Source of the DNA: Pyropia haitanensis
Taxonomy: Eukaryota; Rhodophyta; Bangiophyceae; Bangiales; Bangiaceae
Assembly: GCA_008729055.1 (NCBI GenBank)
Contig: SDUX01000050.1
Span: 1 to 64,000, forward strand
Direction of reading: 5' to 3'
DNA: 64,000 bases
The notes under the pieces were generated by a model that searched no databases, was not told where the DNA came from, and saw only the letters and a list, made by a program, of their open reading frames with translations. The translations under genes and the position numbers were made by a program. Shown piece after piece: positions 35,701 through 46,451 of this stretch (positions within the stretch are counted from its first letter, which is position 1; each line of letters starts with the position of its first letter).

Positions 35701-36651
35701 GGTTGAGCGACGGCGGGAGCCCGCTGGGCGTCGCGGTCCGCCTCCCCTGGCGTCGCCGCAGGCGGGGGGCCCGGAGAATCGGCGCCACCTCCCTCCTCCG
35801 CCTCTCCACCACCGCCCGCCTCGCCCCCTCCCGCCGGTGGTTGAGCGACGGCGGGAGCCCGCTGGGCGTCGCGGTCCGCCTCCCCTGGCGTCGCCGCAGG
35901 CGGGGGGCCCGGAGAATCGGCGCCATCTCCCTCCTCCGCCTCTCCACCACCGCCCGCCTCGCCCCCTCCCACCAGAGGTTCAGCGGCAGCAGGAGCCCGC
36001 TGGGCGTCCCGATCCGCGTTCGCGGCGGGCGCGTCGGCCGGAGCGGCGGGCGGAACGGCGCCGCCTGGCGCGACCGCCGCTCGACGGCCGACAGCGTCGC
36101 CCACTTCGCCGGCCAGTGGGCCATCGGAAGCCGCTGGGCGTTGCGCCCCAGGAGCCGAGGGCGGCCGCGGCGCCGCCTCCGGACCCCCGGGCGCTGCAGG
36201 CGGGCCAGCGCCACGAGTCTGGTCGCCGCCCGACGCGTCTCGCTCGCGGGCTGCGCCCCCAGACGCAGCCGCAGCCGCCGCCGCAGAAGCCGGTTGCTGC
36301 GGCGCAGGGGTTGTAGGCGGCGCTTCCGTGCGCCCGCCGTCGTCATTGCGATTGGCGCCGCCTGCGTCCGCCTCCTCCTCCTCCTCCTCCCCCCGAGGCC
36401 CCCCAGAATCCCCTCCCCGCTCAGGAACGGCAGGAGGACCGCCTGCAGAAGCCGCCGGTTGAGGACGTCCAGGCGCACTCCGCGGCGGAGGGGGGGGAAG
36501 CAACACCGGAGACGCCCGCAGAGGAGACCGCCGATGGGCGTCTGCCGTGCCCGCCGAAACCCGCGATCGACTGGAGCCGCCGTCGCCGCCGCCGCCGCCG
36601 CCGCCGCGGCCGGGGCGGGCCGTACCAGGTGGGGCCAGCGCGGCATCACCC

Positions 36652-36687
<36 letters not shown>

Positions 36688-39600
36688 GGCGGGCGCGCGG
36701 GAGGGCGCCCCTCACCACGCGCACCAGGTGGCGCCCCAGCAGGCGCCGCCGCCGCCGCCCCCGCAGCAGCGCCCGAGCCTTGGGCGGAACTTGCTGCAGC
36801 GGGGGCTCGGCGAGGAACGGGCGGGAGGTTACCTCGACCTGCCCGTCCCCTGTCTGCGCGACCACCGCGATCAGCTTGGCTGTCACGCGGACGCGGAGGC
36901 CATTCGGGGTCGATCATGTCGTTGACCTTGACCTTCCACGACGGAAAGTGCTGCTGATAAAAAGGAAGACTCGCAACAGCCCTTTCCTTGCCTTTGGCGC
37001 CCTTGCCCTTGGAGCTGTCCAGCTGGTCTTGCCACTGGTAGTGGGTGACAAACAGGTTGGACAGCTCCGCCTGGAGGGAGACAGACTGGCCGAGGCGGGT
37101 CATGTCAAACAGGTCCAACGGCTTGGTCCGGGTGGTGACGACCGGCCTCCACCGCTGACGCCCCCCCGCCCCGCCTGCCCGCTGCGCAGCCGCGGCACCA
37201 CCCGCGCTGCCCGCTTCGGCGTCGTCACCCGACGCGGGACCGCCCGCGTTGGCCCGCAACCTCAGCTGCTGGTACGCGATGACGCTCTCCACGACGTGCG
37301 CGACAAAGGCGGCCACGCAGGTGAAGAAGGTGCCGTCGCGGCCCTTGATGAGCCGCCTCTTGGCGCCCTTGGGATCGGGGACGGCCGTCCACGCCCACGC
37401 GATTTGAAGGAGCAGGTACCGCGCGTCGTCACGGAGGGGCTCGCGGATCTGCTCCAACGAGAGCAGCGCCCGAGACGAGAGCGACTCAAACGTCAGCGCG
37501 TGCTGCAGCGGCGAGCCAGCGGCCGCCGCGTTGGCCATCTGCGACAAACAGTGCGCAATGTAGGCCACAGACGACGGCTGGTGGAGGGCGAGCAAGCCCA
37601 AGTTGAGCGCCCGTCGCAGCGAGTCATCGCCGAGCGCCTTGCCAGACTGGTTGGTCACAACGACGCCGCGGGACTTGGCGTAGGCGACAAGGTCGACAAT
37701 CTTGGTGACGCCGTGGCGAAGCCTCTGGTCGGCAGGCACCTCCTGGTCGCGCGTGTAGACAAAGCTCATGGCCCACTGGAGGTGGTCCGCCTGCGTCATG
37801 GGCTTGGTCGGGACAAGGATGTCGTTGGCGGCGTAACCCAGCGCCAACACCTCCGAGCCCGTCAGGAACCGATGATCACGACGACTGACGACGGCAAAGT
37901 ACTCGCGGTCGTTGGAGTTGGCGTGGCGCTCCTTGCGGAGCTCCAGCAGCCCACCAAAGCGATGGGAGCCGTCCACCAAGACGTACGCCTCCTTGTCGGT
38001 AGGCTTCCTCCAGTCCCTTGTGACGCGGATGGAGCCGGACGCCCACTGGTACGACGAGTCGCGAAATACCTTGAGGTAGTTTTGCACCACCGACGGCTGC
38101 GTCATACGGACAGTCCGGTCCAACAGTCGAACCTTGTCCAACGCCACCAACTTTTGCTTGGTCACGTACCCGTCCGACAGCGACAACCGAGGAGGGGGCG
38201 CGCGTCGCTCACGCCGCTCGCGGGAAGGACGCCGACGACGCCGCTCAGGCTGCTCCTCGTCGTCGTCGTCGTCGTCCTCCGCATCCTTGTCCCGCCGTGC
38301 GTCGCCAGAGGCGGCAGGCCGGTTGGCGGCGGTGTCGTCCTCGTCGTCTGCAGGTGCGTCCTCACCTCGACTGCCGCCACCGGCTTGTCCGCCGCCACTC
38401 GCCTCGCCTGCTGCTGCAGCTGCATCCTTGGACGTGTTCTTTTCAGCCTCCTCAGCATCAGAAGAACCGCTCCGTGCACTGCCCGATGGCGCGCTGCTGC
38501 TGGGACTGGGAGACGCATACCTTGGGCGCTGCTCAGCGGGTCCAGGGGGAACGGCCGCCAGAGCCACAATCTCTTCGAGTGGCGCTCCGCGGCTAGGCGC
38601 AGCAGGGTCGACTGCTGCCCGAACGTTCAATCGGTCGTACAGCGCCACCTGCGCAAGGCCCGAAGCAAGACGACTGGGAGGGACGTCAGCCGGCGGCCGC
38701 GGCGGTGCGGGTCCCTCGCCGCCAGGCGTCACGACCACAGCGGCGCCGCCGCCGCCTTGTGCGCCACCGACTGCAGCCGAGTCTGCCACTGGCGGCGGCG
38801 GCGGCGGCACCGCTGCCGCCGGGCTGTCACCCCCTGCGTTGCCGGCGCCCGCCTCAGTGCGAGCAGCAGCACTACCAGGACCGTCGTCGTCCTTCTCGGG
38901 GGAAGAAGACATCAAGTCGCTGTAGGCTTCCTTGGCGGGAATGGGGAAGACCCGTGAGACCCGCTGTTGGGCGTCGCCAGCCCGACTCGAGGAAGCACCG
39001 CCGCGGTCCGCACCACCAACGTTGACAGCGTCAGCGCCAGGCGCAGGCGGCACGTCGGCGGCTGACGTGCCGGCATCAGCGGGTCCACCTTGCCGCCCAG
39101 TGGCCGGGGCGCCTTCCTCCGCGCCCGCACCGAGATCACCCCCACGCCCCGTTCCACGCATGGGTCGGCCTTGAGCTGCTGGCGGCGACTCGACGCCACG
39201 GCTGCCACGGCTGCCTGCGCGTGCACCCCTTCCGTACACTAGGGTGTGGAAGACGAGCGGCAAAGGAGGCAAGAATCCAGACGTCGCAGAGCCGCCACCG
39301 ACCGTTGGGCTGCCACCACCACCACCACCCCCAGCGATACTGCTGGAGGCCGCGGCGCCACCCGGCAAAGACCTTGGCCGTGGCGGCAGCAGCAACGTCG
39401 GGCGACCCGCAGGACGCCCACGAGCTGATGGCCCCTCGAGCGAGCCCCCAGAAGGTGCGGCGGGGGGCGGTGCGGCCAGCGCAGGCGCAGCTGCAGGCGA
39501 CGGAGAACGGTCGACCGGGGGAGAAGAGGGGCGGGAAGCGCCTGGGCCACACTCTGACCCCGTCGGTGGGACGCCAGGAGCCGCGCCAACGCCAGGTCCG

Positions 39601-41022
39601 CCGCCACGCCGACCATCACCTGCGCCGTCGTCGCCCGCAGAGCGCCCGGCGTCCCGGTCGACGACTGGGCCGGGAACCTCACCAGCACCACCGTCCCGGC
39701 GCACGTCCCCTCCCGCGGCGCCGCTGGCGGCCGGGCCCGCGACGGTGGCGGCGCCAGCAGCCACAGCGGATGCGCCGTCGTCCCCCAAGGGACGCCGGGA
39801 CTCTTGGCCCCCCCGGGCAGCATCCCCAGAGACCCCACTGGGCGGCTCCACCGCCGCCGCCCGAGACTCAACCGCCGGTGACCCCGCAGGGTTGACTCGG
39901 TCGGGAGTGGGCGCGGGCTCCCCGTCCGGGCGGCGCACCCCACCAGCCACGGCGGCGCCCGCGGCCGGGCCCGCGCCCGCCGCGCCAGCAGGCACAGGGG
40001 ATGACCCGCCATCACGCGGGGAGCGGCCACGACCATGGCTCCCCCGAGAGGCACCTCCGCGGCCCCCCTGGGAGAGGCGGGCTCCTCAGGACGGCCGGCC
40101 GCGCCACCGTCCAGCGGGGCGCCCTCAGAGCCGAGGCTCCCCGCAGCCGCACCCCCAGGGGCCCCACGGGGCGCGGCCGCCGACCCGGAACCGCCAGCCG
40201 GGGACCGCGCCGGGCTCCCTCGGCGGGAAGTCGGACGAGAACCCCCCTCCCGGCGACCGTCACGCCCCAGTGCCGCCGCCGCGGCCACACTTGGCAAAGC
40301 CGCCCCCCCAGAACCGCCGACTGCGCCGCCGTCCCGCGGGGTGCGCCGGGGAGCAGGGCTCCCCCGCGACGAGCCCCCCAAAGCCCCACTGGGCGACGCG
40401 GCCGCCCCCGAGTCGCCATCAGGGGTCCGAGCCCGGCGATCACGGCGGGGGGGGGAACCGCCACGCCCCTCTGAGCGATCCGACCCCCCGCCGGCGTCCC
40501 CGCCGGTGGCCGCGCCCGCGCCAGACCCACCGCCAGACGGGGAGGAAGCGCCGCCGTCACGGGACTGGCGGCGGGCACCGTCCGCTCGGCGGGATGTCGA
40601 CAGAGAAGCGCGACCCGCACCACCGGCCCCAGACGGCGAGGCGACGCCCGCCGACGGCGAAACGGCGCGATCGCCGGCCCCGCGCGGTCGACCGGTACCG
40701 CGAAGCCCGGTCCCACGCCCACGACGACGACCGACAGCGTCCGCCGCACGAAGCGCCGCACCAGACCCGCCAGACGCGCCACCGCCGACGTCAGAGCGAC
40801 CCGCAACGCTGCGAAGGCCTCGACGACGGCCCCGAACGCCACGGTCCGCGTCGGCACGCGAAGAAGACGCCCCACGACGACGACGATCTTCCCCACGTCC
40901 CCCCCCTCACCACGCTCCCCAGAACTCTCCCGGCCACTCCCATCGTCGCCACGACGGTCAGCCTCCGCCCTCCCACGCTGCGCACCCCGCCCGCGAGCAG
41001 GGGAACGGTCAGAACGAGCCAT
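32727..41022 (-). CDS. ParB-like/2-oxoglutarate dioxygenase fusion, copy B (long form, N-terminal frame breaks)
   Basis: One frame is open from the stop at 32727 up to about 40070, more than 2,400 residues. The likely start is the ATG at 41022 (MARSDRSPARGRG), which resembles the N-terminus of copy A. Reaching it needs two frame changes, at C-runs 40899-40906 and 40063-40068. A low-complexity N-terminus of over 900 residues precedes a ParB-like motif, VLVDGSHRFGG (about 37953-37980), a 46-residue tandem repeat block, KRRLSAPTSKR/SKRPRR basic stretches, and the same EHQSRD segment as copies A and C. The C-terminal dioxygenase fold shows PHVD (about 33658-33675), LVHAG (about 33303-33320) and RSVRTHMYL. 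It is clearly diverged from A/C but has the same architecture. The substrate is unknown; a modified-DNA or nucleic-acid role is inferred from the module. Confidence 0.8.
35110..36020. repeat. 138-bp coding minisatellite in ParB-dioxygenase B
   Basis: About seven tandem 138-bp units, five nearly identical, code in frame for 46-residue repeats containing EADRDAQRAPA and GGGEAGGGGEAEE. The repeats lie in the linker between the ParB-like domain and the dioxygenase and are absent from copies A and C. Confidence 0.85.
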
Positions 41023-41240
41023 CACGACGAGATGACCAAACACACCACAAAAAAACCACTCTACCGGCCCTCACGCACGCTCACAGCCTCCCCGCCGCGC
41101 GGGGAGGCGGACAGAGGGTGCACAGGGGTCAGCCCAACAGTTCCACGTAGATAGGGGGGGGTGGGGAGCAAGAGGAAGCGAGGGATCAAAGAAAAACCGC
41201 GTGGGAAAGGGGTGGACGTCGACACGGAGGAAGACGGCCC

Positions 41241-41250
41241 GTAAATTAAA
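41241..41250 (-). promoter_or_regulatory. Possible TATA-like element of ParB-dioxygenase B
   Basis: The minus strand reads TTTAATTTAC about 220 bp upstream of the ATG at 41022, the distance seen for the clear TATA boxes. The match itself is weak. Confidence 0.35.
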
Positions 41251-41419
41251 TGGTCACGATGCTGACACTCTTCAAGGGTGCACCTGGGCACTCGCGCGGG
41301 ACCACTTTTCAAGTCTGCAATCGTGACCAGCGGAGGGAGTCGTGGACAGGGAGTTTGGAGAAACAACTTCTCAGCTCGTGCAATGGAAGATGATTGGCCG
41401 AGATCGTCTGGCCAGGTCC

Positions 41420-41755
41420 GTAGTACTACGGAAGCGCGGATACCAACACGTGTTGGTCCGCACTGAGTCCGACACGTGGGGTGGGGCCATCGAATACACG
41501 TGTGGCCACGTGGCCCAATCGGGGACTCTGGCCCCCCGCTTCCGTAGTACTACGGAATCCGTCGGATCACACTCGCTTCCGTAGTACTACGGAAGCGCGC
41601 GGGTCTACACGTGTCCATCCGCACACATTTTGACACGTGGGGTGGGGCCATCCAATACACGTGTTGACACGTGGGCCAATGGAAGACACTGGGCCCCCGC
41701 TTCCGTAGTACTACGGAATCCGTCGGATCACACTCGCTTCCGTAGTACTACGGAA
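41420..41755. repeat. CCGTAGTACTACGG palindromes upstream of ParB-dioxygenase B
   Basis: Exact core palindromes lie at 41420, about 41542, 41583, 41705 and 41743, within a roughly 160-bp tandem duplication (about 41500-41765). Two more lie at 42565 and 42707. All are intergenic. Confidence 0.8.
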
Positions 41756-41814
41756 GCGCCCGGGTCAACACGTGTCGATCCGCACACAGTCCGACACGTG
41801 GGACGGGGCCCCTC

Positions 41815-42520
41815 GTGGCCGTCGCACTCTGGAGTAGGCCAAGCCTACTACTAGTACTGTGTGCAACACCGCAGACGCGCCCGCGTCTGTTTTGGTCAAG
41901 TGAGTGTGCGTGCGTCCACACGGCGGTGCGCGCAGCCCCAGAGAGGTGGCGCATCCCAGACCAATGCCTGACAATGAGGAAAGAAACGGAAGAAGAATAA
42001 AAATGCCGCCTGTGATGGCTTGTAGCTGGCCAACAAGGCGGGGACGTGCCTCATGGCCGTCGCAATCTGCAGACGCGGCGTCCGTCATGGCAGTCGCACT
42101 CTGGAGAGAGCTCAGCGTTTGAGGACTATGTGCAACACCGTAGAGGCGGCGTTCCTCATGGCCGTCGCACTCTGGAGTGAGCCCAGCGTACAACGACTAT
42201 GTGCAACACCGCCGAGGCGGCGTTCCTCAAAGCAGTCGCACTCTGGACGGAGCCAAGCGGGTGAGGACTATGTGCAACACTGCAGACGAGGTGTCCCTCT
42301 TGGCCGTCCCCCTCTGCAAGGAGCCAAGCGTAAAAGGACTATGTGCAACACCGCAGAGGCGGCGTCCCTTATGGCTGTTCCCCTCTGCGAGCAGCCAAGC
42401 GTATGAGGACTATGTGCAACACCAGAGACGCGGCGTTCCTCATGGACGTCGCACTCTGCAAGATCCCAAGCGTATTTGGACTATGTGCAATACCGCAGAT
42501 GCGCCCGCATCTTTTGGTCA
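41815..42520. repeat. About 71-bp tandem repeats, non-coding
   Basis: Roughly seven degenerate units contain CTATGTGCAACACCG and TGGCCGTCGCACTCTG. The CTATGTGCAAC phrase starts near 42126, 42197, 42268, 42339, 42408 and 42480. No spacer variation, RNA gene or conserved frame was recognised. Confidence 0.75.
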
Positions 42521-43978
42521 AGTGAGGGCTCGACCACACATGCCGTCAGGCCCATGTGGATTCCGTAGTACTACGGACCGGTCGAGTGATACACGTGTGC
42601 CAGACAACCGAAACCGGCAGATCCACGTGGATCTCAATTACAAATTGGAGGACAGCATCCCGTACTTGAATGTCGCTTGTAGATGGTAATTGTTTCCACC
42701 GGTTCCGTAGTACTACGGAACTGGACCCTGGTAGAATGTCCCACAGAGGGTCACGCTGTCCTTGTCAGATATCCCGCAGCACAAACCAGTCGTGGTCCCG
42801 AGGTGCAAACGATGCCAACCTGAGCGTTCCACTGGCCCTTGGTGCCACGCCCGAGGTTCTCGTTGCAGCCTGTGTAGCAGACGCGCTCGAGGCGATTGGA
42901 GTCGGCACACGCCCTTGTCTTGCAACGCGGGGCGGGAACGGTGGCGAGACGCGTGTGCATCGAGGCCGGTCCTTGTGATACGAATACGAAAACTGGCCCG
43001 CGACAGGGTATGGGGGAGGGGGGGGGCGGGGGGGAGGGAGGGGGGGAGGAGGGGCACCCTTTGCATGCTCCCACGGCATGGATGATCTGCCCGATTGTGT
43101 CTCCACCCCGCCCCGCCGCCCCCACGTGATGGGATTCTTTTGCGACCAGATGTGATTACGATTGAAATTCAGACACGATAAACGTCGGATGATCGTCCAT
43201 CAAGATCTCGATGACGTGATTCACATTTCATTGTCGATGATTTGCGAAATCGATTGACAAATCACGCTCATCAACCCGATTTTTCGATTTCACCGTTCCA
43301 AATGCGGGACTCGTTAATGACCATGCCACACTCTTGCCCGTGCTACACAACCGCCCTTTGACTCTCCCTCGCCCGTGCCACAACCGCGCTTGATGCTCCT
43401 GCACCATCCATGCCGGCACACCTGGCGATCACGCGCCGTTAAAACGGCGCGTGGCAAAATGAGGCGCCACAACCGAGACAATTTTCGAGCGCGACACCCG
43501 TTTGAACACGACGCCTGGCCGTCTGATATTTTCGGTCTAGAGCGAATACGCCCTTGGAGTGACACCAGCAGCAGCAGCAGCAGCAGCAGCATCAGCAATG
43601 GCACGGGGCAAGTCGTGGTCTGCACGCATGCTTGTAGTGACGCAGTGCAGGACGGCAGCATGGACACAACGCCCGCCACAGTTTGCAGTCGTGCGAATTC
43701 ACATGGAAAGTTACGCGCCCGTCTGTCGATTTGTGAATGCATAATCGCGATAGACATTTCAGTACTCAAATTTGATGAAATGCGAGACAATGGGCTCGCG
43801 CGGAGCCAGTATGTGGGTGAATCTCACCAGAAGGAGAGCCCCTGCGCGCCTCATCGCATACAAGTGTACAATAAATGCCCTTTTTTTAGAGTGCGTTGCA
43901 AACCCCCCGAAAAATTGTATACGACAGCACAGACAACTACGCCCGGGCGCCGCGGCGCGGTAACGCACGCACAGAGTA
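42521..43978. other. Intergenic region 3' of helicase gene C, no gene recognised
   Basis: It contains two GTAGTACTAC palindromes (42565, 42707), a G-rich patch at about 43010-43055, and a relatively AT-rich stretch (about 43130-43330) rich in GATTT/ATCGAT-like words. A CAG run lies near 43566-43592. Short ORFs here show no recognisable domain. Confidence 0.55.
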
Positions 43979-46187
43979 TTAAAAGGAGAGTCCAAACGCG
44001 CGCGCCAAGATGGGGGCAAACAGCACCACATTCGGCAAGCGAGTGCCGCCGCTCAGCCATTTCGCCACCTTGTCAACAGCCGACGGTCGGTCCGCGGGTC
44101 CCCAGTCGAGCAATCGACGTGGGATGTTGCGCTCACTGACGGCAGACGCAACAGCCTGGCAACCGTCATGACTGCTGTCAGACTGGGTTGCCCACGTGAC
44201 CGCACAAGCGTGCGCGAGGGCGGGAGCAAACTCACGCTTGTCAGGGGACATGAAGGAACGCGCCATGGCCACCTGCAGCAGCGCCACCTTGATAACAAAC
44301 ACCCACGGGCATCGGGCCGGCCCGAATCGGCCCAGCGGGTGCGAGTCCAAAGCCATACCGTCAACAGAGCGGATTGTGCGAGGCAGAAAGCACGCATGGC
44401 AACGGGTGTCAAAGCCGCCATCCCCGTGTCCACGTCGGTCGCGACTCCACGGCGGAGGCTGAGTCTTGCACACTCGGGAAGACACCCCGCATGTGCCGGC
44501 CGCCACCGCCGCCGCCGCCGCCGCGGTAGAGGGCGAGCGCTCCACCGCAGCCGCCGCAGCAATCTGCGGCGACAGAGGTGACGACTTTCCCACGTACTTG
44601 TACGAGGACGGCCGCACGCACACCATGCACGTCCGGATAAAGCACGACGCCGGACCGTGCCGCTCAGCCGGCTGCGATGTGCGCGACTGGGCGCAGCACC
44701 ACGCGCACGGCCAGTGTGGGGCCCCATCTGCGTGCGCCCAGACGGCCAACGCCGCTCTTGTGCCCCGTTCGAGCGCGTCCGACGTCATTTGGGCGGCGGC
44801 GAGCGCTGCCCTGTCAATCCCCTCTGCCGTCGTAACCACACCGGCCGTTGCCGCCGCCGCCGCCGCGACAGGGTGGTCGTCTTTGTCCTCGTCCACGTCT
44901 GTATAGTCGTCGTCGGTTGCGACGTCGGTCGGCCCGGGCTGGCAACCGGTGGCGACTGCCGGCGCATCCTCCCAGCGGCTGTCGGAGGCGAAGACAGCTG
45001 CGACGACGGCGGCTGCGCCAGTGGCAACGTCAGTTGCGACGGGTCCTCTTCGACAGGGAAAGAAAGGGCGGACGGGCAAGGGCGGAGGGGGGGGTGCGGG
45101 CGTTGTGAGGGGGGGGAGGGGGGGGGTGGCGTGATGATGATGCAGGGGGAGGAGGAGGAGGAGGAGGAGGGGGAGGAGGAGAGGGAGGAGGAGGAGGAGG
45201 AGGAGGAGTAGGAGGAAGAGGAGGAGGAGGAGGACGCTCAAAGTTGAGCCGGTTGATGCCAGGGAAGAGTCGTCTCTGTCGTGATGGTGGCAGTGGAGGT
45301 GTCCCTGACGACACACGCGGCATTGTCCCGGCTGGGCGTCCTCGTCGTGGTTCATCCGCCTCGTCCTCCTCCACCACCTCCTCCTTCTCTTCCTCCTCCT
45401 CCCCGGCAGACAGGGACCCATCACTATAGTCAAAGAGTCTGTCGCGCATCATCGTTGTCGTCGTCGTCGTCGTCGTCATCCCCGCCGTCCTGCCCAAAGG
45501 CGAGTAGGCCGGAGGTCCCACTGCGCCATGACGAGAGGCGCCAGACGAGTAGGATGTGCGGCGACGAGCCGCCGCACCCCACCCCGGGGGATGAAAGAGG
45601 CGACGGCGGCTGCTTCCAAAGCCGTGCGGGTCGTTTTCGTCGTCCTCGTCTGGTTCATCCCCATCCCGGCGGGGAGGCGGACGAGTTCGCTTGACGCGCA
45701 CCACGGTCGGACGAGTGGGCGGGTGCGCACAAAAGTCGCAAGGAGCAAACTTGCCTTCCTTGCACGACACAAATGTGTCGATGGTGGCGCCATCAAGGAG
45801 GGCGTCCAGCCCGTAGCGTCGGCAGCGGTCGCCCGGCAGCTTTGCCCACTCGTCAAAGTTTCCCAACGACGACATGGCCGGTACGCGCTCGTGGGTGCGT
45901 GCGTCGGCCAAAGACTCGGAATAGTTGACGGGGTTGACCACAACGGCCGTGCCGACAAGGTCATTCGACCGACAAATGCGGCCAGACGCTTGAGCAAACG
46001 ACAGCAGGTTGCGGGAACCGAGATGGTAGGACCACCGCATGGACGGAAAGTCGGTGCCCGTCGATACGGCGGGAGAGCCAACGACAATGACGACGCCCAT
46101 CCCAGCGTGCAAAGACACGCGGTCAACAATGTCGCTCGCTGCCGTGTCCTCTGTAAAGTCCCTCAAGCCGGCAAAGCTTCCGCTGCG

Positions 46188-46221
<34 letters not shown>

Positions 46222-46252
46222 CCTGCGGGCGCTTGTCCAGGCCGCATCGGGC

Positions 46253-46296
<44 letters not shown>

Positions 46297-46420
46297 GGCT
46301 GCGGCCGCTGCAGTTGCTCATGGTGCCGCAGGCTCCCCGCACGATAAACATTCACCACGACAAACGGGCGCGACGACGAGGTTGCGTCGTTGACGGCGGC
46401 GGCGGGGGCGGCGGCGGCGG

Positions 46421-46451
<31 letters not shown>

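Noticed and set aside
35289..38957. Plus-strand open frame of 1,222 codons
   Set aside because: It is antisense to the ParB-dioxygenase B gene, Arg-rich and low-complexity, and exists because GC-rich coding DNA has few stops on the other strand.
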